Positions 15,957 through 22,954 of a stretch of DNA of 38,632 nucleotides are shown piece after piece; within the stretch, counting starts at the first letter, position 1; each line of letters opens with the position of its first letter. This DNA is from a virus: IMG/VR virus record IMGVR_UViG_3300047356_000336, positions 1 through 38,632 of that record. One strand, given 5' to 3'. The notes beneath the pieces are model-generated. The model was not told the DNA's origin. It did no database searches and was given only the letters and a program-made list of their open reading frames with translations. A program made the position numbers and the translations under genes.

Positions 15957-15959
15957 ATA
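15952..15959 (+). promoter_or_regulatory. Possible T4-like late promoter (AATAAATA)
   Basis: Seven of eight bases match TATAAATA, 45 bases before the next start codon. A sigma-70-like TATAAT is also near 15972 without a clear -35 box, so the assignment is tentative. Confidence 0.4.
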
Positions 15960-15996
15960 TTAAGTGCATATATAATACATACAAGGAGTAAACAAT

Positions 15997-16290
15997 ATGT
16001 CTGAAGAAAATAAAACAGCAGAAGCTCAAGCGGCACCCGCAGGTGAAGCACCACAAGCAGGTGTATCAACAGCACCGGTTGAACTTACTGTACAAGATCT
16101 TGGAGTACTAAGATCTATTATTGATGTCGCATCACAAAGAGGCGCATTCAAAGCAAACGAAATGGAAGCAGTTGGAAAAACATTTAATAAATTAGATGCA
16201 TTCCTACAAACAGTCCAGAAAGCTGAAGAAGAAGCAAAAGCAAAGACTGAAGGAACTGCTCCAGCGGAAGCACCTAAAGGAGATGCATAA
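15997..16290 (+). CDS. Conserved phage protein with Ala-rich ends
   Basis: 97 residues, AAGGAG ribosome-binding site. The first 25 and last 20 residues are Ala/Glu/Pro-rich and probably disordered. The core (VQDLGVLRSIIDVASQRGAF, helical) is one I recall in T4-like cyanophage proteins of unknown role. The stop overlaps the next start (TAATG). Confidence 0.65.
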   Translation: MSEENKTAEAQAAPAGEAPQAGVSTAPVELTVQDLGVLRSIIDVASQRGAFKANEMEAVGKTFNKLDAFLQTVQKAEEEAKAKTEGTAPAEAPKGDA

Positions 16291-16949
16291 TGGCCGAAAT
16301 TAAACACGTAGGCAGACTTAAGAAAAATAATCGTAAAGTTGTAGTAGCATACAGAGTTATTCCAGGTGAAAATCCACCTGTGAATTCTTTAGTAATTGAT
16401 ACTGCTACACTTAGAGATGAAGATCACGATGTCTTAATTAAAACAGTTGAAAGTAATTCGGCACAAACAGCATTTGAATTTGCTGAAGTAATGTCAAGAA
16501 CTCAACTTAGTGATGGTGCTAACATGTTAGCAAGGTTTCATAGCACAGGTAAATTACAACCGTTACCTATGAGTGAAATTGAAATGACACCAAACACTGC
16601 AACCGTAATTGGTCTAGATGAACTTAACAAAATTATTGCAGATCAAAGAGGTGTTACTATTAGTGACTTGGCTCTTAAAGATCCCAATGAACTAAAACCA
16701 GGTGAAAGTATTACTGAAGCTGGTAGTGTTAGTGAAATGCCAAAGCCAACAAATCCGGCAGTGGTAGCTGAAGCAAAAGCCGCTAATTTACAAGCACCTA
16801 ATGACGGTGTATTAACTGATGCTGATTTAGCCGCAAAATATCGCAGTGATGCTGACAGACTATACAAAGAAGCAAAGGCGCTTAGAGCACAAGCAGAAGA
16901 GCTTGTTCCTACTACAAAGAAGAAAACTAGTGCCAAAGCCACTACCTGA
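16290..16949 (+). CDS. Conserved phage hypothetical protein
   Basis: 219 residues, AAAGGAG ribosome-binding site. Starts with a basic strand segment (HVGRLKKNNRKVVVAYRV), has a mixed middle, and ends in a Lys/Ala-rich helical tail. I recall related proteins next to the preceding gene family in marine T4-like phages. A structural or assembly role is possible because of the late-type promoters nearby, but nothing shows it directly. Confidence 0.65.
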   Translation: MAEIKHVGRLKKNNRKVVVAYRVIPGENPPVNSLVIDTATLRDEDHDVLIKTVESNSAQTAFEFAEVMSRTQLSDGANMLARFHSTGKLQPLPMSEIEMTPNTATVIGLDELNKIIADQRGVTISDLALKDPNELKPGESITEAGSVSEMPKPTNPAVVAEAKAANLQAPNDGVLTDADLAAKYRSDADRLYKEAKALRAQAEELVPTTKKKTSAKATT

Positions 16950-17244
16950 TGATGTAATTAAACACTGGCCTGAAGTTTTTAGAGATATAGATATACAGAC
17001 TATACCCATAAATTATCTTCATTCGATACGTATCGAGTTTAAAAAAGGTAAAATATGGGAGATAGATTGTAATGCTAAACGTAGTACAGGCGCAAATTTA
17101 GACGACACTATCGCCGATTTGTTTAACGAATACGGCGATGATATTGTGCATGTAGACTTTAGATTAAATACAACAAAGGTAAAACGTGATGTTCAAAAGC
17201 AAACTAGAGCATTTTTAAAGAATCCTACTAAAAAGAAAAAGTAG
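16930..17244 (+). CDS. Small conserved phage protein
   Basis: 104 residues from GTG 16930, 20 bases inside the previous gene; the longer open frame upstream is a shadow of that gene. It reads LPDDVIKHWPEVFRDIDIQ, then a beta-rich middle and a very basic C-terminus (NPTKKKK). I recall relatives in T4-like marine phages. No function known. The ribosome-binding site is weak. Confidence 0.6.
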   Translation: MPKPLPDDVIKHWPEVFRDIDIQTIPINYLHSIRIEFKKGKIWEIDCNAKRSTGANLDDTIADLFNEYGDDIVHVDFRLNTTKVKRDVQKQTRAFLKNPTKKKK

Positions 17245-17261
17245 AGATATCGTAGTTTTGA

Positions 17262-17269
17262 TATAAATA
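17262..17269 (+). promoter_or_regulatory. Perfect T4-type late promoter (TATAAATA)
   Basis: Exact TATAAATA match, 35 bases before the ATG of the tail-fibre-like gene and in a 52-base gap. It would place the transcript start near 17275, with an AGGAG ribosome-binding site following. Confidence 0.8.
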
Positions 17270-17296
17270 CATGTAACAATGAATTAGGAGCATTAC

Positions 17297-18412
17297 ATGG
17301 GTACTTTACGAATCAAACGAGGCACCAAAACAGCACTACAAACCAGTCCAGGTTATGTACCAGCTGAAGGTGAACTTGTTTACACAACAGACAGCAAAGA
17401 AGTATTTGTTGGAGACGGAGCCACAACAGGTGGTACTCCAGTATCTGTATCAACACAGAATTTAGAAGATTTAGGTAACGTACAAGCGTTAGCCGCACAG
17501 AACGATCAGATCCTTGTATACAACGGTTCAAATTGGGCGGCAACAGATAATCCAGCAATTGACATACGTGGTAACATTTATGGTGATGACTCAACGCTCC
17601 TAGTTGACGCTATAAACGGAAGAATTGTAGGACCAGTAGTAACTAGTTCAGTTACAGCAACTAATGTAGTTGGTAACTTAACAGGTGATGTTACAGGATC
17701 AGTTACAGGTAACGTAGTTGGTACTACAACAGGTACACACTTTGGAAACGTAGTTGGTAATGTTAACGGTGATGTAGTTGGTTCATTATTTAGTGATGAC
17801 AGTACAAGTTTAGTAGATGCTGTTAAAGGTGAGTTGCTTGGTAAAATTAATGCTATGCAGGCGTCTACATTTGACAACAATATTGATATTGGTACAAAAA
17901 GTGTTAACCCAAATGTGTTTTATTATAACACAACTGTACCCGGATCATTTCCATTATCAACGTTTCAATTGAGAAACGTACAAGATAGTGCTATATCACA
18001 CGAATTTGGTTTTTATAAAGCAAGAGGTACTATTGCCAACAAAACAACTGCTCTAGCAGGAGATAGTATTGGCGGCTTTGCTTGGTCAGCATTAGATGAT
18101 TCGGGCAATAATATGATTACAGCAAATATGACTACTGTTATCAATTCAGCAAGCACAGTAAATATTGATGCTGATATTATTATTAGAACTAGAAACGGGG
18201 CAGTTAGCACGTACGGTGAAGCATTACGTATTAAAGGTAACAACGATCTTGTTTCAGCAGGTAATGTAACTTCAGGTGGATTTGTACAGTTTGGATCAAT
18301 GACAACTACAGAACGTAATGCACTTACAGCCGCAAACGGAATGGTTATTTACAATACTACTGATAATAAATTCCAAGGCTATGAAAACAGTGCTTGGGTT
18401 AACTTAGTTTAA
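17297..18412 (+). CDS. Tail-fibre-like structural protein
   Basis: 371 residues. The N-terminus (TLRIKRGTKTALQTSPGYVP, then GELVYTTDSKEVFVGDG) is typical of fibre or tropism-determinant attachment domains. Residues about 124-163 form a Gly-spaced repeat (GNLTGDVTGSVTGNVVG), as in fibrous shafts. The DDSTxLVDAxxGxxxG unit occurs twice, at 97-112 and 167-182. The C-terminus (ERNALTAANGMVIYNTTDN) is a common fibre end. It is expected to be late, matching its perfect late promoter, and to contact the host surface. It ends 14 bases inside the convergent minus-strand gene. Confidence 0.8.
   Translation: MGTLRIKRGTKTALQTSPGYVPAEGELVYTTDSKEVFVGDGATTGGTPVSVSTQNLEDLGNVQALAAQNDQILVYNGSNWAATDNPAIDIRGNIYGDDSTLLVDAINGRIVGPVVTSSVTATNVVGNLTGDVTGSVTGNVVGTTTGTHFGNVVGNVNGDVVGSLFSDDSTSLVDAVKGELLGKINAMQASTFDNNIDIGTKSVNPNVFYYNTTVPGSFPLSTFQLRNVQDSAISHEFGFYKARGTIANKTTALAGDSIGGFAWSALDDSGNNMITANMTTVINSASTVNIDADIIIRTRNGAVSTYGEALRIKGNNDLVSAGNVTSGGFVQFGSMTTTERNALTAANGMVIYNTTDNKFQGYENSAWVNLV
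17666..17785 (+). repeat. Coding repeat of short Gly-spaced units in the fibre gene
   Basis: About 40 residues with a Gly nearly every fourth position (GNVxG and GDVxG units), visible at DNA level as repeated GTAGTTGGTAA-like stretches. Such repeats can shorten or lengthen by recombination. Confidence 0.65.
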
Positions 18413-18989
18413 ATAATTCTTTATTATCATACAATTCAATAATTTCATTAAATTCTAAACCAGTTGTAAACTGGCAATTAAATCTATAATCATTTGTATC
18501 ATTAACAGCATTATGATATTCTTGTAAGTTAAAAATTACAGGCTTATTATGTTTGTAGTCAACACTACATTGTTTTTCAAATACAGCGTTATCGTAATCA
18601 GAATATTTTCCTGACGTAAGTTTAAAAAAGTTTGTTGGTCCGTATGTATTCATATCAAATGGATATATAGGAAAATTAATAAGTGTTACTCTAGGAGGTA
18701 GTCCTTCTACTTTACGATCAATATGTATCTTACCGTCAGTGTAAGGTGTTTGTCCTAGTATTTCATATGCTACATCTATTTTAAAAAGTTTTCCTACTTC
18801 GTCCATAAGTTGTGTAGGAATTAAATCCCTTGGACAAAACCAATTCCAATCATACTTTCCGTACTTGTTAGCATGATCGTTTGAACTGCGAATATAATCT
18901 TCAGCATTAGATAGAATATTTTCTGCTAGTGCTTTGCGTGTTTCTTCCGAAAAGTTTATACCTTCTACATATTCAAAGTATGGTCTCAT
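18399..18989 (-). CDS. Putative 2OG-Fe(II)/Asp-Asn hydroxylase-like protein
   Basis: 196 residues; last gene of the minus-strand operon. The HxD...H...R pattern of Fe(II)/2-oxoglutarate enzymes is present: KIHIDR (His89, Asp91), NLQEYHNA (His159) and Arg169, in a beta-rich setting resembling aspartyl/asparaginyl beta-hydroxylase-type folds. The substrate is unknown. Its start overlaps the previous stop by 4 bases. Confidence 0.65.
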   Translation of the reverse strand: MRPYFEYVEGINFSEETRKALAENILSNAEDYIRSSNDHANKYGKYDWNWFCPRDLIPTQLMDEVGKLFKIDVAYEILGQTPYTDGKIHIDRKVEGLPPRVTLINFPIYPFDMNTYGPTNFFKLTSGKYSDYDNAVFEKQCSVDYKHNKPVIFNLQEYHNAVNDTNDYRFNCQFTTGLEFNEIIELYDNKELFKLS

Positions 18990-19555
18990 TTACTGCTCCT
19001 AAAATAATTTTGTAGATTTCGACGTACATAGTTATAACTATGATGTGTAAAACGTAGTGTAAATAATATTCTATCTTGGTCTGTTTGAATTGGTACACTA
19101 TGGTTCAACGTTATATTTAATAATGCTACTTCGTAAAGTTCGTCTCCGTATCCTTGAAAATTTATAGGAGTTTGACCTCCTTGCAAAACAAGATTGATTT
19201 TACATAATGTACCTGGATCAATATGTAATAAAACTTCTGTATCTTTTTTTTGAGTTAAGAAACTAGGTCTAATTTTATCAGTATTACAAACTTTTTTGAA
19301 TAATTCTATAATACGTTTACTTTCAGAAAGATTAGCATTTTTGCTTTTAGGCTCTCTTGATGCATTCCAAGATGTTTGTTTATCCCACCATTGTTTGTCT
19401 TTTTCAACAAAAGAAAGATTATCATTGTTAGTTTCATTAGATGATCGTGTTAAAAAATTATTATAATTAACAGGTGTATAATTTAGTAACTGTGATTCTT
19501 TTAAAAGTTTTTCTTTATCATAATCAAAATCAAATTTGAACATACACTTTTTCAT
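18986..19555 (-). CDS. Putative 2OG-Fe(II) oxygenase-like protein
   Basis: 189 residues, starts and ends with 4-base overlaps in the operon. The N-terminal half is polar and variable. The C-terminal half has LLHIDPGT (His111, Asp113), NITLNHSVP (His152) and DRILFTLRF (Arg162), the HxD...H...R order of a small 2-oxoglutarate oxygenase. Substrate unknown; sequence identity to its neighbours is low apart from these positions. Confidence 0.6.
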   Translation of the reverse strand: MKKCMFKFDFDYDKEKLLKESQLLNYTPVNYNNFLTRSSNETNNDNLSFVEKDKQWWDKQTSWNASREPKSKNANLSESKRIIELFKKVCNTDKIRPSFLTQKKDTEVLLHIDPGTLCKINLVLQGGQTPINFQGYGDELYEVALLNITLNHSVPIQTDQDRILFTLRFTHHSYNYVRRNLQNYFRSSK

Positions 19556-20259
19556 ATGTTTTCCTTTCGTCCAAGATAGTACATCCGTCTACCCATATCA
19601 AGAGATACTAAATCTCCAGTAGCATACCAATCATTATATATACTAGTCGGTCCTTTTACATATAATTCGTGTTTGACTATTTTCCAATCACAATAAAATT
19701 TATCTCCTAATATAGTATAACCTTCTGGTGTTTTTGATTTTACGTGTTGTACTTTATCAATGCTATCAAATTCTATATTAATAGTAATTGGTCCTATTTC
19801 GCTCATTCCCCAGTTAGGCTGTACAACAGCACCTTTACTTACAAATGCTTCAACCATTTCCCAACTAACAGGATCACTTCCTCCTAGTATACGTTTGCCT
19901 GTAAGATCACAATCTTCAAATCCTTTTGTATTCATAAGTGCGGTCATTTGTGCCGGAGCGAGGAATGTATGTGTGTAATCTTTAAAATCTTTTAAAAATG
20001 TAAAAGCATTAAATTGTTGTACTTTAAAATCTGCACCTATACTATAAGCAGGTAATGTTTGTGTTAATAAGCCGCCTGCATGTGTCATACGAGTTACTGT
20101 AAGCACCTTAGAGCTTCGTACAAGCTGTTGAGCCTCAATAGCAACATCAATACAAGCCTTTAAGTTATCTGGCGTTCTAAAGACCTTTTTAGCAGGTCCT
20201 GTAGTACCACTACTGCTTATTTCTACACCATTGTTTAATATATTAGCATAATCTATCAT
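19552..20259 (-). CDS. Adenylate-forming (ANL) enzyme lacking the C-terminal domain
   Basis: 235 residues, against about 500 for normal family members. The key motifs are present in order: SSSGTTGPAKK (15-25, ATP phosphate loop), NWGMSEIG (149-156), YATGD (Asp216) and LGRKENI, which is the hinge motif and the very end of the protein. Upstream, the first ~200 residues of the usual N-domain are also missing. The enzyme could adenylate an acid. A missing mobile C-domain, which normally carries the catalytic Lys, means it might need another partner or only activate the acid. It overlaps both neighbours by 4 bases, so the short form is not an obvious frameshift. Confidence 0.8.
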   Translation of the reverse strand: MIDYANILNNGVEISSSGTTGPAKKVFRTPDNLKACIDVAIEAQQLVRSSKVLTVTRMTHAGGLLTQTLPAYSIGADFKVQQFNAFTFLKDFKDYTHTFLAPAQMTALMNTKGFEDCDLTGKRILGGSDPVSWEMVEAFVSKGAVVQPNWGMSEIGPITINIEFDSIDKVQHVKSKTPEGYTILGDKFYCDWKIVKHELYVKGPTSIYNDWYATGDLVSLDMGRRMYYLGRKENI

Positions 20260-21284
20260 TGTTCATACTTCGCCAAACTGTTGTTAATTTGGTTGTTTAC
20301 ACGAACAAACGTAGTACACTTATATAGCTGTGTTATGTTCTCTGCACCTACATAAGTGCATACACTACGTAAACCGCCTTGTATCTGCTTTAAAATGCTT
20401 TTAATCGACCCTTTACACGGTATTAACAAGTCTCTACCTTCGTTAGGCCTATACTCTTGTTCTGTTGGATTTGTACGATTGTACATAGTTGTACTACCTA
20501 AACCGTAAAAGTTTATATATTTTTTACCATCTATTTCTACAATATTATCACACTCTTCTGACTTAGACACCATACCTGCTATCATTACCATTTTAGCACC
20601 AGCGCCAATTGCTTTACAAATATCGCCAGCAGTAACACATCCGCCATCAGATATAATTCCTACACCATACTTTTGTGCTTCTGTATAACAATCCATAATA
20701 GCACTTAGTTGCGGTACACCTGTACCTACTTCTGAACGTGTTCTACAGGCGGCGCCACTACCAACACCTACTTTAATTAATGTTGCTCCTGCTTTAACAA
20801 ATTTTTGTATAGGACTTGCTGTTGCTACATTGCCAGCACATATTTGTATGTTAGGAAATTTTTCTCTATATAATTTTATTGTATCAATCATACCTTGTAT
20901 ATTAGCATATACATTTGCAATGTCAACATTGATTATTCCGATATCAGGAAACTTACTAATTACTTCGATTGTTTTTTCTCTATCTTGTAAGCGTACACCA
21001 CTAGTAATAGCTATGAACCTTCTATCTTTCATTTTTTCTAATTCATTAATATGCTGTTCAACAGTATATTCTTTGTGTATGAATGTAAAGATGCGTTCTG
21101 GAGTAAGTATATTTGCAATCTTATAAGTACCAGTACTAAGCATATTAGATACTATTACAGGAGTTGCTGTAGTATCTAACCACTCTATTTCAATGTCAAC
21201 ACTTTTACGTGTAAGAGTAATCTCACTCTCACAAGGCTCAATAAGTACATCACTAAAATCTAACTTTAGATCCTTTACTTTCAT
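20256..21284 (-). CDS. GMP reductase / IMP dehydrogenase-family protein
   Basis: 342 residues, close to the usual GMP reductase length. The core matches GuaC: ICAGNVAT near 148-155, VGSGAACRTRSEVGTGVPQL with the catalytic Cys180 loop, and ISDGGC phosphate-binding turn. It lacks the CBS domains of IMP dehydrogenase. GMP reductase turns GMP into IMP using NADPH. In this operon it could divert purine nucleotides or act on a modified nucleotide. Its ATG overlaps the last base of the previous stop. Confidence 0.9.
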   Translation of the reverse strand: MKVKDLKLDFSDVLIEPCESEITLTRKSVDIEIEWLDTTATPVIVSNMLSTGTYKIANILTPERIFTFIHKEYTVEQHINELEKMKDRRFIAITSGVRLQDREKTIEVISKFPDIGIINVDIANVYANIQGMIDTIKLYREKFPNIQICAGNVATASPIQKFVKAGATLIKVGVGSGAACRTRSEVGTGVPQLSAIMDCYTEAQKYGVGIISDGGCVTAGDICKAIGAGAKMVMIAGMVSKSEECDNIVEIDGKKYINFYGLGSTTMYNRTNPTEQEYRPNEGRDLLIPCKGSIKSILKQIQGGLRSVCTYVGAENITQLYKCTTFVRVNNQINNSLAKYEQ

Positions 21285-22216
21285 TAGTACTCGCCTTCGT
21301 TCATCTTAACATGCTCATAGAAAGGTGCTACTTTCCAATCTTTAGTTACTCTCCCTCTACGTACACTACCAGGATCAGGAATACCTACTTCGTTATCTGT
21401 ATCCCAATCGGTTATCTTTACCCATTGCCCTTTGTATCTTTCTTTATTATTAGGATCTAATGGAAACTCAATAGTGCCTGGTTCTACAACATTACTATAT
21501 CGATGAGGCTTACCATAATGACTCCAAATATAATCTTCTGTAAAACCTAATTGATCTGCACATAGTTTTACCATATCTGCCATTTTTAAATTTTCGTCAG
21601 CATCTTTTTGATATCTTCCAAGTTGCCCTACATTCTTAAAACGCAAGGTTATATCAGGAACTTTTTCTCTAGTAATTAAATCAAAGGCGGCTCTTGGAGC
21701 TTCTTCGTTAATACCTTTTACTAAAATTATTCCTGCATTCATATTAAACTTATCTTTACAATTTATAAATGCTTTTATTTTTTTAGTAGCACATCTCATT
21801 TCATCTATCTGTTCGTACCAATCATCGTTATCTATACCGTTCAAACTCATGTATACATGTTTTAGTCCAGTTGCCTCTACTTTATCTACAAAGGGTTGAC
21901 TAGCTAATCGAAGTCCGTTAGTAATTAAGATACAATTATGCCCGTGTTCAAATCCAATTCTTATAAACTCTGTAAGTTCTGGATGAAGAGTTGGCTCCGC
22001 TCCTACAATGCGTAACATAACTGGCTTTGGTAATTTTGCTACAAATTTAGTATATTCAGCTAGTCGCATATCTGGTATAAATCTATTTGGAACATAACAG
22101 TTCTTACACTCCATATTACAACGGTGAGTAATATCAACTACTATATCATAAAACGAATTATTCTCTGGCTCGAGCTCGTAATAATTCATATTGTTAAGAT
22201 CTATGTCTTTGGTCAT
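21284..22216 (-). CDS. Radical SAM enzyme (Fe-S CX3CX2C)
   Basis: 310 residues. The cluster motif is CNMECKNC (Cys33, Cys37, Cys40), followed by VGAEPTLHPE, the SAM-binding motif with Ala in place of the second Gly, and the usual TNGLRL strand. It belongs with MoaA/SPASM-type proteins, but no C-terminal Cys-rich domain is visible, so the reaction is open. A late-like motif (AATAAATA) lies 35 bases upstream on this strand. It is the first gene after the opposite-strand gene that interrupts the operon. Confidence 0.9.
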   Translation of the reverse strand: MTKDIDLNNMNYYELEPENNSFYDIVVDITHRCNMECKNCYVPNRFIPDMRLAEYTKFVAKLPKPVMLRIVGAEPTLHPELTEFIRIGFEHGHNCILITNGLRLASQPFVDKVEATGLKHVYMSLNGIDNDDWYEQIDEMRCATKKIKAFINCKDKFNMNAGIILVKGINEEAPRAAFDLITREKVPDITLRFKNVGQLGRYQKDADENLKMADMVKLCADQLGFTEDYIWSHYGKPHRYSNVVEPGTIEFPLDPNNKERYKGQWVKITDWDTDNEVGIPDPGSVRRGRVTKDWKVAPFYEHVKMNEGEY

Positions 22217-22243
22217 ATTAGGGTTCTCTTTTTTAACTGTTAG

Positions 22244-22251
22244 TATTTATT
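22244..22251 (-). promoter_or_regulatory. Late-promoter-like motif AATAAATA
   Basis: On the minus strand this reads AATAAATA, one mismatch from TATAAATA, 35 bases before the radical-SAM start at 22216. It stands back to back with the plus-strand TATAAATA at 22255-22262. Confidence 0.5.
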
Positions 22252-22254
22252 GCC

Positions 22255-22262
22255 TATAAATA
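22255..22262 (+). promoter_or_regulatory. T4-type late promoter motif (TATAAATA), opposite direction
   Basis: Exact TATAAATA on the plus strand. Using T4 spacing (first T at -13) the transcript would start at 22268, which is an ATG of the plus-strand gene. Confidence 0.6.
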
Positions 22263-22954
22263 TGTACATGTACGATGTGAATAAATGGCAAGAGCTATAT
22301 ACCAACTACCAGCCAAGCAAACATAATGTAGTTGGGTTACCCAATAGATACGATGTAAATTTAGATGAAATTGATAGAGGAATAAAAGATGTTTTAAATA
22401 ATTTTAAAATGATTCCATATACTGTTGACAGTCCTGTAGGGAAACATGTGGTTCCGGGCTACTACGGACTTTGTTTTAAATCAACATTAAATTCTAAAGA
22501 CCCATTAGGGCAAGGATTATCAAGTAATGTACATTCTCATAAAACAATTGATAGTCCAATAGATATTGAATATACAGAAAAGAGTCCTGCTTGGTTTCCT
22601 TATTTAGATGAAGTTGTTAGTAAATTTAAAGGACAAGTAACACAAATAAGATTAATAAAACTAGAAGCTGGACACGATTTACTAAGTCAAGAAAAAACTG
22701 CACATATTGATTATCCTTGGTATAGAGGAATTAGGATGCACATTTGTATTACTCCAGGTGCTGATTATACTTGGAGAGTTTTAGGTAAAGATTATTCTTT
22801 TACAAGGTCAAATAAAATGTTTTATCTTGATACTGGTAAGCCACACGGTGCTGTAAATTCTCACAACAATAACGATAGATATGTTCTTAACTTTAACCTA
22901 ATACCGCATTTAGATAATCATATCGATTACCAAATAGAAAATCAAATTATTTAA
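22262..22954 (+). CDS. Putative 2OG-Fe(II) hydroxylase-like protein, opposite strand
   Basis: 230 residues from ATG 22262; ATG 22268 and TTG 22250 are alternatives, and none has a ribosome-binding site. HxD...H...R is clear: TAHIDYPW (His148, Asp150), GKPHGAV (His195) and DRYVLNF (Arg206), resembling aspartyl/asparaginyl beta-hydroxylase-like proteins. It is the only plus-strand gene in the minus-strand island, convergent with the radical-SAM gene at 22947 (8-base overlap) and divergent from that at 22216. It may be a later insertion or separately timed. Confidence 0.7.
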   Translation: MYMYDVNKWQELYTNYQPSKHNVVGLPNRYDVNLDEIDRGIKDVLNNFKMIPYTVDSPVGKHVVPGYYGLCFKSTLNSKDPLGQGLSSNVHSHKTIDSPIDIEYTEKSPAWFPYLDEVVSKFKGQVTQIRLIKLEAGHDLLSQEKTAHIDYPWYRGIRMHICITPGADYTWRVLGKDYSFTRSNKMFYLDTGKPHGAVNSHNNNDRYVLNFNLIPHLDNHIDYQIENQII

